The position numbers were made by a program, and so were the translations under genes. A stretch of DNA of 64,000 nucleotides from Xanthoparmelia taractica. Lineage: Eukaryota; Ascomycota; Lecanoromycetes; Lecanorales; Parmeliaceae. Each line of letters opens with the position of its first letter. Positions within the stretch are counted from its first letter, which is position 1. The notes under the pieces are model-generated. The model saw only the letters and a list, made by a program, of their open reading frames with translations. It searched no databases and was not told the DNA's origin. Below, one piece after another: positions 1 through 9,942 of the stretch. The DNA lies in the NCBI GenBank assembly GCA_033085395.1, contig JANQBS010000170.1, positions 1 to 64,000 of the forward strand. Direction: 5' to 3'.

Positions 1-2389
1 CTCGCTAAGTAAATATAGCTATTCTAATAAGTGATAACTAGAATAATAACTATAATATATTATTTTCTTGAATTGTAATCTGCGTAAGATCGCCAAGTCG
101 ATCTCTTTTCTAATCACTTATAGAACGATTTTAAGTTATCTCTCTTACTCTTTTCGTAGATCTTTAATTTATAGAGATTAATCTTCTATTACTTAGACTA
201 AAGAAATTATAATACACGTAGCTAATACCAGATAATCTTAAGTGCAACTAATTACTTCTACATAGTCTTTAAGTATTTAGTTATTAAAGTTAATTAAGAA
301 AAATAGATTAGCGTAAGAACTATCGAGTAATAATATTCGAAAACGTAGATAAAAAATAAAAAATAAGTCTAATCTTAAATCTATCTATTTTATTTTATTA
401 ATAAATTATAGCTATTGCTTTACGTAAGATTCGTCGCTATTAGAGAAGATTCGATCGAATAATCTTTAAGCTCTTCTTTTCGCGAGTAATAAGAGAAATC
501 GCGATATAATATATAAAGAAAATACGTTTTTCTAGATCGATTATTAAGGTTATTTATAAGTTAATAAAAGCTTTTCTTTATTATATTCGAAGATATTAAT
601 CTTTATATTATTTATATAAAGCGTGTAACTTTAATAATTAAGAATATATAATTATAAAGAATAATTATAAATTCTTTTTATAATGCGAAGAAAAGAGAAG
701 AAAATTTGCTATCGTAGAATAAATAATAAATTATTATTATAATTAATATATTAATAATTCTTCTAATAATTAAATAAATTAAATATATTAATAATAATAA
801 AAATAATTTATTAAGCCTTAGATAATTACGAAGATCTTTTATAATACGATATTAAATGCGATGGCGAGCTTAGCTTAATAATATAATAATAAAGTAAAGT
901 AATAATAATAACGATAATAAAGTGAAGTAATAACTAGAATAATAACTAGAATACGTTCGCATGATTCTATATAGAGTAACTTCTATATATAGTATATTTC
1001 TTATACCTCTACATATAACATGGGATACCCCTACATATATTAGAAATTTTCTAGATTATTTTATAATATTAGCACGTCTCCCAGATCATCTTATAAAAAT
1101 CAAATGATATGATCTTAATATCATATCATATCATGATATGATATCGATATCCCATATCCCAGACCATCCCAGACCTTTCCGACTCGTAATAATACGCAAT
1201 AACTAAATTATAGTAGTTAATTCTACTCGTACGATCTATCTTAAACATTTTAATAATAGAGAACTATTATTAATAATTAAGTATATTAACGCTATAGACT
1301 ACGAGATTTCTCTATTCTTAATTATTACGAGAATTAATATTCTAATATTCTAATTTATTAATAATTTAAATTCTTACGTAGTCGTAATTACTTTAAATAG
1401 ATATTAATAATAACTAAATCTCTCTAAAGTAAATTAAGCATTTCGAGCGTTATTCTCGACGTGAATAGTAGAGTAGTCGAAGACTTCTTCTCATAAATAA
1501 CTATGGATTTCACGATATACGAATTTCTATATTACTACGAGAAGCATAACATTATTTCACTTATATTCTTATCGTATATTATATATCTACTCTAGTTACT
1601 TAATATATATATATTCTAATTTCTAAAGTATTATTATTCTAAGATTATCAATTAGACTAATTTTATAAGAGATAAATTATTCTCTAAGATAGAATTCTTA
1701 ACTATATTTAATTAATTTCGACGTTAAGCATTTAAATTATCTATAGTACTCTTTATATAAAGAAATACGAGTCTATATTTATATAATTTTATACTCGTTC
1801 TTTAAAAAATGCGTAACTCGCTCTTATTATCTCGATAGATTATTCTAAAGACCTTAGTATTTATTTCGCTTACTTAGACTTCTAGAATTATTCGTCAAAT
1901 AACTAAAATAAATATTAAATTAATACTATATTTAGATACTCCAGGAAATCTACGAAAATCTCTATATAAGTTCACTCGAGAAGAAATTACAATAGTACGT
2001 TATAATCTCTTAATAAAGTAATAATTAAAGATTATAATTAAGACTAGAAATACTCGTAGATCTCGTAAATTAGAGATTAATAAGATACTTTAGAAGAGCG
2101 ACGTTCTTTATACTAACAATGCTTATTATATAAATTAAGAATAGCTTTAAATTAAGATTCAACAAGAGAAGAAACAATAGATCGCATAGCAAGAGAAATA
2201 CGATATAACTTGCAAGAAGGTTTTTAAGGCTATTAAGACTTATCTAAAGACGTAATAGTTATTAAGAAAGTGAGAAATTATAATCTAAAAGAAGATTATC
2301 TCGCAATTTATAAACCACGTATATATAATAGTTGAATAGTATTATAAAAATAATTAATAACTAAAAATAATCTATAACTAAATAGCACT
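1..2389. other. AT-rich RIP-mutated repeat block, no gene
   Basis: Very AT-rich DNA in which C is followed mostly by G or T and CpA is rare, with TAA/TAG triplets in every frame. This is the pattern left by RIP in fungal repeats. No gene or TE protein could be read in it. A tract near 885-960 repeats short TAATAATAACTAGAATAA-like units that also occur near position 40. A palindromic, less mutated patch lies at about 1030-1190 and is listed separately. Confidence 0.7.
1081..1190. repeat. palindromic patch, probable transposon terminus
   Basis: A short stretch that is less AT-mutated than its surroundings. It holds a perfect 14-bp palindrome (CATATCATGATATG, 1127-1140) directly followed by a 12-bp one (GATATCGATATC, 1140-1151), then repeated CCCATATCCCAGACCATCCC and the string CCTTTCCGAC (1174-1183). 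The reverse complement of CCTTTCCGAC next to a GTATGGGATATCCCATAC palindrome occurs at the far end of the window (63808-63886), so both may be ends of one TE family. The family is not identified. Confidence 0.4.
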
Positions 2390-3876
2390 TATAATCTCAC
2401 TTAGAGTATAGCTAGTCTAAATATTTAGCGGCGCGCTAGTTTTCTAGCGTGCGCTATTAGTTTTATAAGTAAAAAAAAGAAGATTAATAAACGCGTGCCT
2501 TGCTATCGCTATAGAATTGTAGATAAAGAATAAGACGAGACTATCTAACGAGTACTATACTAGTTTAACACGTAGTAGTGAAAAGTCTATAGATCTCGCT
2601 ATCGTCTCTCTAGTATTTATTCGTTTACTATTATAGAAAACAATAAATAATATAGAAGATCAACGCTCTTAATAGTTTAACTAGTTCGTTTAAAGATCTA
2701 AACTAGTTTAAATTAAAGCTATTTATATAGTTTATAATTCGTTTAACTTCTAAATCGTCTAATTATTAGTAAAACTAATTTAACTAATAGTTTAGCTTAG
2801 TCTTTTAGCATTTTAATAGCTTTCTTCTTTATATTATTAATAATTACGTGTAGATCCTTCCTCGTAAAGATACCCAGTCTAAACCATGACTTTAGGCACT
2901 TACATAGCTCAATAGTCTCGCTCTTTAGACTATCCCTTAAGTCTAACACCGTATGTTTAGCCTTAGAAAACACGCGCTCTAACCTTGAAGATATAGCTAG
3001 TATTAAGTAGATATTAATAGCCATTCTTGATAGAAGGGGATATCGAGTACGTTGCTCTAAATCTAGTCACCATTGAAGTGCTGTTCGACCTTTATCTTCC
3101 TTGCGGAGAATAAAACGATCATGAATATACAATTCGAACTCGTCAACAGCAGCGGTATCTAATTCCTCTTCTTGCTCATCTAGCCATTGAAAGAATTGAT
3201 TCTAAGACTTCGTAGCAGACGCAGGAGTTCTAGAAGAATAGCTAGCCAGACCGGCAGAGGATCGATACGTTTCCTCCCAGAATTTCTTCATATTTGCCTT
3301 CATATTTTGGTTGTCACTCAGGGTTTCAGCGCTTGAAGTACTTCCACTTCCATCTGGGGTTAAGAACGATAGCGGCGATACTAAATAATGTTCTTAGACT
3401 TGCTGGCCTATCTAATAGATTAGAGTTATCGTTACTAAGTGTTATAATAACGTGATTAAAGAATTAGTCAAAGAATATATTGAAAGATTAGTGAAAAAAA
3501 TTCTTTCTCTGCTCGCTACTAAAAATACGCCTATCGGACCTAGATATACATAGACCTTAATAAGTTTAGTTCGTTACTATTTGAACTAGTTCACTAATAG
3601 TTTAACTAATAGTTTATACGATCTAAACTAGTTAATTAACTATCTATAAAATTATTAAACTAGTTTATAAACTATTAGTTTGAATTAGTTTAGAACTATT
3701 AGTTAATAGTTAGTTAATAAATTATTAAGAGCGTTAATAGAAGATAATTATCGCTATCTTAATAGAAGTCTTATTATTCTTCGTTATTTACTTACTAATA
3801 TAAGACTAGTAACGCAGACTAGAGAGATAGCGCGCCGCTAAATATTTAGACTGGCTATACTCTAAGTGGGACCGCA
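2390..3876 (-). mobile_element. hAT-family DNA transposon, about 1.49 kb, internally deleted
   Basis: The element is bounded by inverted repeats of about 49 bp (2390-2438 and 3828-3876). Both arms read CACTTAGAGTATAG then C or T then AGTC, followed by ATATTTAGCGGCGCGCTA; the left arm carries C-to-T or G-to-A changes relative to the right. The interior encodes, on the minus strand, the C-terminal dimerisation part of a hAT transposase, while the rest of a full-length transposase (about 600-800 aa in the family) is missing. Both subterminal zones are rich in AACTAGTTTAAACTATTAGTT-like words (about 2660-2790 and 3560-3725), as expected for hAT transposase-binding repeats. I could not find a convincing 8-bp target duplication, possibly because the flanks are RIP-mutated. 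Confidence 0.7.
2797..3370 (-). pseudogene. hAT transposase C-terminal remnant
   Basis: Reading from 3370 down to 2797 in one frame gives a hAT-type C-terminus: a conserved tryptophan-rich linker (QFFQWLDEQ, then TALQW), then RYPLLSRMAINIYL, the signature ERVFSKAKH and a SLKSETIELCKCLKSW block. In intact family members this block is the dimerisation domain. Two in-frame stops (after ATKS and after TALQW) look like CAG or TGG codons changed by G/C-to-A/T transitions. The last uninterrupted piece is 2797-3024. The segment 3020-3370 has clearly higher GC than its flanks, so it is younger or escaped most RIP. It is not expected to be functional. Confidence 0.75.
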
Positions 3877-3900
3877 CTTAGCGAGGGACGAGCTAAGTGC
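3874..3900. repeat. 9-bp inverted repeat at the hAT right border
   Basis: GCACTTAGC (3874-3882) and GCTAAGTGC (3892-3900) are perfectly inverted with a 9-nt spacer. The left arm overlaps the last bases of the hAT terminal repeat, and the right arm may be host or another TE. The same GCTAAGTGCGTA word recurs at about 37921 beside the tRNA-like insert. Confidence 0.45.
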
Positions 3901-5722
3901 GTAACGCGATTAGATTGTTTTTGTAGGAGATTAAAGACCCTCTAAGGAATGACTAAAAAATAGCGTTCTTGCAAGTATTTTCAGCAAAGTAATCTTTCAT
4001 TATAGTGCGTAAACATAGTCTTTATTGAAAAGCTTGCTTTCTTTCTAATTGAAGTTGTAAAAGTAAGAATTTAAGCTTATTTAGTCTAGTTAATTAGATT
4101 ATTAGATTTCGTAAATTTTACGCTAAAAAACTACTTAATTCTTCTTTTTCGAGCTAAAGTATTAGTTAATAAATTTAAGAGATAAAACGTCTTAAATAGA
4201 AAGTATTATAGGGCTAAGTCTTGAAATAATAGTTTTTAATATTTATATAATTTAATTTCTCTATCGTTATATACTATATAATATTAATATAAATAATTAA
4301 AAATATAGATATAAATATACGCTTTTAAATAATGCTAGAATCTTTAAATTTAAACGAATAACGATTATAATATTTAGAAATTAAATCGAGAGTCTTACGA
4401 TCGTTGATCAATTAAAGTTCGAAGCCTTACGAAGTCTTACGATTGAGACTATATAGCTCTTTCAAATTCTTCTATATTACGATTATATTACTACTATAAT
4501 CTCTTTTTATTAATCTATCTTTCTAGTAATTATTAGTAATCTCGATAATTAAGTACGCTCGCGTATATTTTATTAATCTTAGCGTTCTAATAAATTACTC
4601 GCCTTCTCGCTTATCTCGTCTACGATTTTATATTCTTAATTAAAGCGAAAGATCTTAGGCGAATTAGATTTAAATACTCTTATTAATAGTCTCAAATAAA
4701 AGAAGTAGAAGCATAACCTAAGATATGTTAATTAGCTCTTGCGAAAGATAGTAAAATAGATGGAAAACACGCGATATCTAAGAAAGTAAGAGATCTCTAA
4801 ACGACGTTAATTGCGTCTACGAAAAGAGATAAAGAACCGCTATAATCGTAAATAGTAATATTTAGGGAGAACTTTAAGTAATAGCGATCTTTATTTATAT
4901 CTAATCGCGTGTTCGACTCACACGTATTAAATAAGATCTTTAGAGTATTTCGTCGTCTTTTAATTAATAAGTAACTTAAATACGCGAGTCTTTATTACTC
5001 TAATCGAATTAATTATAGTATTTTTATTAATATATATAAGATAAAGAGCTACGAGTAAATAAATAAGAGAGTAAACGAGACGAGAGAATCTTATATACGA
5101 GTTATTAGGATTTTCAATAAGTCTCTTCTATATTAAACTATTCTATTTAATCTAATTTCTTTATAGAAGTCTATAAAGTCTTAGAATTAAGACGCTATCT
5201 CGTTCGGTCCGTCGCCCTTAAAGAATACTATATTAATAAGTATAAGTATTTCTCTACACGATCTCGTGGCCGTTTATTACTTTACTCGAAGCGATATATG
5301 CATTATAACTAGCGACGTGTATGCTTAATAGCGAGGGTTAAGGCCTATTGCTGTCGCTATATCTTTATGCCCATCTCGTACGACCTTATCGTCACGTCAC
5401 GTCACGTCAACGAGCACGTGCTATAGCTACGATCACGTGTTATAGGTACTAGGTACGTTGTAGTCGTCGCCGTGAAGTTACAGACTATTAAAAACACGTA
5501 CGTGGCTAACACGTACGTTGCAGTGGATCACGGCTACTGCGTACGATGGAGTGGTGTCTATGACGGTCCAAACCATCAAAAAATTCGATTCTTTCATATG
5601 TTCTTTTCTTATTGATACTCGTATTCCCTGGGATATGCAACACTAGGGCCGGGAAGTCCTGGGGGCGCAAGATAGGGGCGCAGGAATACGCAACGCAAGA
5701 TTCGCTTAACTTTACCTCGGTA

Positions 5723-6785
5723 CTCGTTAATCCTAGGATATGCACAATTAGGGCTAGGGCTAGCCCATCAAAATACTATCTTTTTTGAATTCTTTTGATA
5801 GATCTACTGGAATAGAACGTTCTTATTATTCGAGGTCGTATAATCTAGTTGAAAGACCGTTTCAGTTGCCACACTAGGCTATAAGTTTAATTTCTATTAC
5901 CTTAATTTTTCGTGATAATAATAATAATATTTGCTATTATTATCGCTTTTAATAGGCTTTATTATAGAAGATCTTATCGTAAGAGATTTTATTATAAGAG
6001 ACTTTATTATAGTCGTAATAGCGAGATAAAAGAGATAGACGAGGCGAACGAGATAAAAGAGATAAGAAGACTATTAAAAAGATAGCAAAGAACGTAGCAG
6101 AAGAAGAAGTAGTAGAAGAAGAAGTCGTATCGATCTTTTCACGAAGTGAGAGATTAATAAGACTCAAAAAACGATAACTTAATAGATATCTAGATATCTA
6201 GATATTTTAATGTTACTAGTAATGAAAAAAGACGCTAGTAATCGATTATTCTTTTATTATTCAACTATTTATCTGCAATTAAGTCACCTCTTTTTAATAA
6301 TTCTTTCTTATAACTAATTAACGATCTCTTCTTCTTCTTCTTCTTCTTCTTCTTCTTTATTAATATTATTTAAATTAATTACGAGTAGCATAGACTAATA
6401 AAAGATAAAGTTACGTCACGAGCCCATATCACACTCCGCCTTATCACTCTATCGTATTATATTCTTCTAAATAAGTCTCGCGCGCTGAGATTTATTAATA
6501 AGTCGAATAAAGGCGTGTTTTTAACATAGTTTAGTCGTCCTAAAGCGCTATATGTAAGAAGTACAATTATAGAGCTTTATAGTTACTTAATTTTTTTTTT
6601 ATAATTTTACTTCTAGAGATTCTATTAATTTTTACTTAACGGGCAAGATTCTTTAATAAGGAATATACTAAATAGTGATGCGACTTAAGCAGAGGTCAAT
6701 TGGTGAGATGTAGGCATTTTGGTGATGCTAACCCTAGCCCTAATTGTGCATATCCTAGGATTGTGCATATCCTAGGATTAACGAG
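5723..6785. mobile_element. TA-target element B inside the left arm of element A
   Basis: The inverted ends are CTCGTTAATCCTAGGATATG at the left and its inverse at the right, flanked by TA (5721-5722, 6786-6787). Removing 5723-6787 restores the left arm of element A so that it matches the right arm across the junction, which proves nesting. The terminal repeat is about 50 bp and contains TTAGGGCTAGGG. At the right end the unit GGATATGCACAAT is present twice in tandem. The interior is AT-rich, RIP-like and stop-filled, with a CTT microsatellite at about 6330-6357. No transposase was recognised. The ends resemble those of element A, so the two are probably related families. Confidence 0.75.
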
Positions 6786-6787
6786 TA

Positions 6788-7708
6788 CCCAAATCTGTAT
6801 GGAAGCCCCACCAAAACTCAAGTACCTTGATAACCCATACAGAACTTCCACTATTCCAACCCCACACCAAATGTTCCAATTAATCCACACCAAGTCAACC
6901 AAACCAAGCCTAGCATCCACATTCCACTCCACAACGGCCACAGCCATGGATCCCACCATAGATCCCACCATAGACGCACCTCCCTCCGTCCGACCTCACC
7001 GTCGCCGCCAACGGCCCTCCCACCCCCACTATCGCGACCGCAACCCCTACCTAGAAACCCCATCCCTACCTTGACGAAGACCTCCATCCTATCCTCCAGC
7101 GTGCAATCGATCGCATCCCTCCTTTCCACCTCCTCCCTCTACTCAGCCAGTCCTACAGCCTCAGAAACCTCATGACCGACCTAAAGAAAGCAAGAACAGT
7201 GCGCCCATATTATCTACTGCTCCGCCTTCTTCTTCGGCTTCGGCGATACTATCGAAGTTCAAATCTAATCGTTCAATCAAGGAAAAGAAGGTGTGAGAGC
7301 AAGAAAAAGGCCTATCCCAGGAGAGATACCGAGGGCCTACGTTAAATACTACACTCCAACCTTCTATGCAGCCAATCAAGAAGAAGTCCAAGCAGAACCT
7401 AATACCTAGTGAGGATATAGATGAGAGAGAGTCCCAGCAACAGCGCATTCTAAAGGCGGCTTATTTAGTGGGGGACCCCCCTGGGAGCGAGCAATAAGCA
7501 TGTAGTAACTACTCATTACGTCATACATCCAGAAGTCTTCACATATAGGCCTCATGGAGTGATTGCGATATCATATTGTAGATATCCTACCCAGCTACCC
7601 TTATTTTGGTGGTGTTCCCATACAAATTTGAGTACCGAGGTAAAGTTAAGCGAATCTTGCGTTGCGCATTCCTGCGCCCCTATCTTGCGCCCCCAGGACT
7701 TCCCGCAC
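6788..7708. other. unmutated core of element A, no recognised gene
   Basis: This is ordinary-composition DNA inside element A. Several short open frames exist, including one with a proline/arginine-rich stretch at about 6946-7072, but none resembles a known family and no frame spans the core. The longest frame on the plus strand begins inside element B and crosses the insertion junction, so it cannot be an ancestral gene. A DIVERGED or spliced protein cannot be excluded. Confidence 0.5.
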
Positions 7709-7710
7709 TA

Positions 7711-7945
7711 GGGCTAAGGCTCGGATAGATCTCTAACCCTGATAGTAAAGTTAGGGCTAGGGTTATTATTATCATAACTTCAATATCGTATTGAACTCGA
7801 TATATCTTAGTATAATATTACTTTTTTATTTTATTAATAAGTATAAAGTATTTAGAAACTTATAATATTAATAAGAACGTTCTATATAGAGAGATATATC
7901 AAGATAAATTAAAAAAACGTTGAAATTCTAATCTGGCCCTAACCC
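7711..7945. mobile_element. 235-bp TA-target MITE C inside the right arm of element A
   Basis: The ends are GGGCTAAGGC at the left and, as reverse complement of the right, GGGTTAGGGC, flanked by TA (7709-7710, 7946-7947). Subtracting the element rejoins the right arm of element A into a good match to the left arm (GCAACA, then C or T, then TAG). The interior is AT-rich and non-coding. The size, short inverted ends and TA duplication fit a MITE. The inference rests on this one copy. Confidence 0.6.
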
Positions 7946-8197
7946 TAATGTTGCATATCTCAGGGAGTTGCATATCCCAGGGAAAACGAGTATCACGTTG
8001 GCCCAGCCGGGTTCGAGTTAGAACCCTGGCGGATCAAATCAATTGTAGTAATAGCTAGGCTAATCATCAAAAATCGGGGCTATTTGTGTGGTATTTGCAG
8101 TATCTATTCCACTACATCACAGGGCCTTTGAATACTAGTCACGTTGCTATTAGATAGATAAAGAAAAATCATTCAAAATACGCCTGCAGTCGCGATA

Positions 8198-8209
8198 TCA
8201 CGTGACTCA
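8198..8209. promoter_or_regulatory. overlapping E-box and Gcn4/CpcA-type site at the Helitron end
   Basis: TCACGTGACTCA combines a CACGTG E-box (Cbf1/bHLH type, TCACGTGA) with TGACTCA, the core bound by Gcn4/CpcA/AP-1 bZIP factors. It lies 79 bp upstream of the first Nudix ATG, inside the terminal segment of Helitron copy 1. The identical site is present at 22409-22420. Sequence match only; binding is inferred. Confidence 0.45.
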
Positions 8210-8287
8210 GCAAGCTTTCCACTACTGGGTAGCCCGCGCCCCCAGCACATATTTACTGTCATTGCTCTAACGTAGGTGGAAGCCTCT

Positions 8288-9359
8288 ATGTTGCATCGGT
8301 TGTTGCTGGAAGCTAAGCATTTTACTCTCTACAAACCATTGACTTTGTCTCCCCTTAAATCAAATCCCGCAGCCATGTGTACGTTTACACTTCCGAACAG
8401 CAAGCCAGAGGTTCCCGTTCATCTGACCTCGGACCTCTCGCAGGAGCGGCTGCTTTCATTTCCAGCTTTCAAAACATGGGTATCTACACTGCAGCATTCG
8501 CTTTCCACGCAGCAGAACAAGTCTCATACCTTCCATTCTGCTCCTTACAAGCTTCGCAAAATCGAAATCCAGTCCGTGGACTTTTTTGGCCGTGAACGAA
8601 TTGGTTTTATCAAACTGAAAGCAGAAGTTTCAAACGACAAGGGTGAGAAGCTACCTGGGTCTGTCTTTGTACGTATGTCAGCGTCCCTATTATCCTCTTC
8701 TGAATAAAGTCTTGAGTCTTGCGATATGTCCTGGTCTCTCGGTAGTGATCGCCCTAGAAATTTGCTCAAATGCTCAAATCGCCCTTCAAACGGGAAACAG
8801 GGACTGAGAAGTTGGGAACTAGCTACGAGGTGGTAGCGTCGGCATGCTGCTAATCCTACAACCAAATGACGTGCCATCCAATTCGGAAGATGAGAAACAT
8901 GTCATCCTCACCCTACAACCGCGTATCCCTGCCGGCTCGCTCTCCCTCGCTGAATTGCCAGCCGGAATGCTCGACGATGCTGGCACATTTGCTGGTGGGG
9001 CTGCCAAAGAACTCGAAGAAGAGACGGGACTGCAAGTTCCAGCACACGAGCTCATAAACATGACTCAACTCGCCCTGTCCAGTGCCACGTCTGATGATGA
9101 GGAACATTTACAGCAGGGCGTTTATCCATCGCCTGGGGGTTGTGACGAATTTGTGCCGATTTTCTTGTGGCAAAAGAGATTACCAAGAGAACAAATGAAG
9201 GAGTGGCAGGGAAAGCTAACGGGTCTAAGAGATCACGGAGAGAAGATTACACTAGTGCTTTGTCCGTTGGAGAAAGTATGGCGGCGCGCGGGTAGGGATG
9301 CGAAGGTTCTAGCTGGGTGGGCGCTCTACACGGGATTGAGGGAGGAAGGGAAAATATGA
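8288..9359 (+). CDS. Nudix hydrolase, ADP-sugar diphosphatase type
   Basis: Two exons, 8288-8668 and 8823-9359, with a 154-nt intron (GTACGT...CTAG) joined in phase 0 give 305 aa. The Nudix box lies at about residues 175-197: GMLDD, then KELEEETGL. It departs from the G-x5-E-x7-REUxEExGU consensus by G for the first E and K for R, but keeps the metal-binding EE pair. The segment before it (SVDFFGRERIGFIKLK, then GSVF-LRGGSVGMLLIL across the intron) is typical of the plant NUDX14/fungal ADP-sugar diphosphatase group, which hydrolyse ADP-ribose or ADP-glucose. ATG 8288 is the first after an in-frame stop. ATG 8375 is an alternative (276 aa) that fits where family conservation begins; the 29-residue extension is basic and could be an organelle-targeting peptide. 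A transposon ends 34 bp upstream. Confidence 0.88.
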
Positions 9360-9942
9360 TGAGGTGCAAATACTCACCCCAAAAAGTCAGTGACAAGGAG
9401 ACGTCGAGCTCAAAGCAAGAGGGTTTGGAGCGTATCAACATGTACGATATGCTGTGGAGAATGGTGGCTGGTTTTATCCACTAGAACGGCAAATTAAAGA
9501 GAAGAGCCGAACAATTCTTTGAAAAGCTTGCCGTCAACAAGCGAAACTGCTCTGACATGCTCATACTTTAGAGTCGCGGCGAAGCGTCGCCGCTCTTCGG
9601 AATGCTTCTTACTGACAAGCGCAAGTCAATGGCTCCTTCGTTTATGTTTGAACGCCAGATATGCTGCTATGCCAGATACCAAACAGCCTCGTCAACACCG
9701 TCCATCCCATATGGTCCCCGTGCTTGCCTTCTGACACAAATCACGAAGATACGCAAAACTCCTATGTCTGGGTAGCCAATAGTATGACAGAAAAGCCACC
9801 CATAGATGAATGACATGCCAAGGTGATAGGGAGTAATAGAACGCCAGACACCCTTCGGCCACAAATGCTCGCGAAGGGCGAAATGCAAGAGAGGATGCTG
9901 GGAATGATGCCCATCAGCAGGACTTCTCTACCAGCACGAGCG
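9360..9942. other. convergent intergenic region, 3' sides of the Nudix and RhoGEF genes
   Basis: 583 bp between two converging genes. It should hold both 3' UTRs and terminators. Short open frames on both strands show no family similarity and have no splice or start context. Nothing else seen. Confidence 0.6.

Larger units (their letters stand above)
5618..7990. mobile_element. TA-target inverted-repeat element A, nested in Helitron copy 1
   Basis: The element starts CTCGTATTCCCTGGGATATG and the reverse complement of its right end starts CTCGTTTTCCCTGGGATATG. It is flanked by TA on both sides (5616-5617, 7991-7992). The uninterrupted Helitron copy reads TTGATATCACG at this place, so TA is the duplicated target, as in Tc1/mariner-like elements. 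The inverted repeats continue for about 145 bp once two further insertions are subtracted (left arm 5618-5722 plus 6788 to about 6828; right arm from 7990 down to about 7610), with GC-rich matching tracts such as GGGGGCGCAAGATAGGGGCG. The core (about 6830-7610) is not RIP-mutated and shows no recognisable transposase, so this is probably a non-autonomous element. Confidence 0.75.
4026..8253 (+). mobile_element. Helitron (Helentron-like) copy 1, internally deleted and interrupted
   Basis: This copy matches the ends of the long Helitron at 14221-22464. Its 5' part (4026 to about 4850) aligns with 14221-15095, and its 3' part (about 4855-5617 plus 7993-8253) aligns with 21390-22464, so about 6.3 kb including the Rep/helicase gene is absent. 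It starts TGAAAAGCTTGCT, a G-to-A version of the other copy's TGGAAAGCTTGCT. Near the 3' end it has the inverse word AGCAAGCTTTCC (8209-8220), a CTGGG...CCCAG hairpin, and the terminal CACATATT. An independent TA-target element (5618-7990) splits it. The last 84 bp are identical to copy 2. Likely a non-autonomous derivative mobilised by a relative of copy 2. Confidence 0.72.

Noticed and set aside
4905..4925. TGTTCGACT flanked by complementary bases, like a tRNA T arm
   Set aside because: Occurs in both Helitron copies with no anticodon or acceptor stem around it; part of the element.
6700..7074. 124-codon plus-strand ORF with a proline/arginine-rich end
   Set aside because: It starts inside the right end of element B and runs across the TA insertion junction into element A, so the frame cannot predate the insertion. 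No family similarity.
7993..8030. GGGTTCGAGTTAGAACCC resembling a Pol III B box
   Set aside because: It is a palindrome within the Helitron 3' region with no A box at tRNA spacing.
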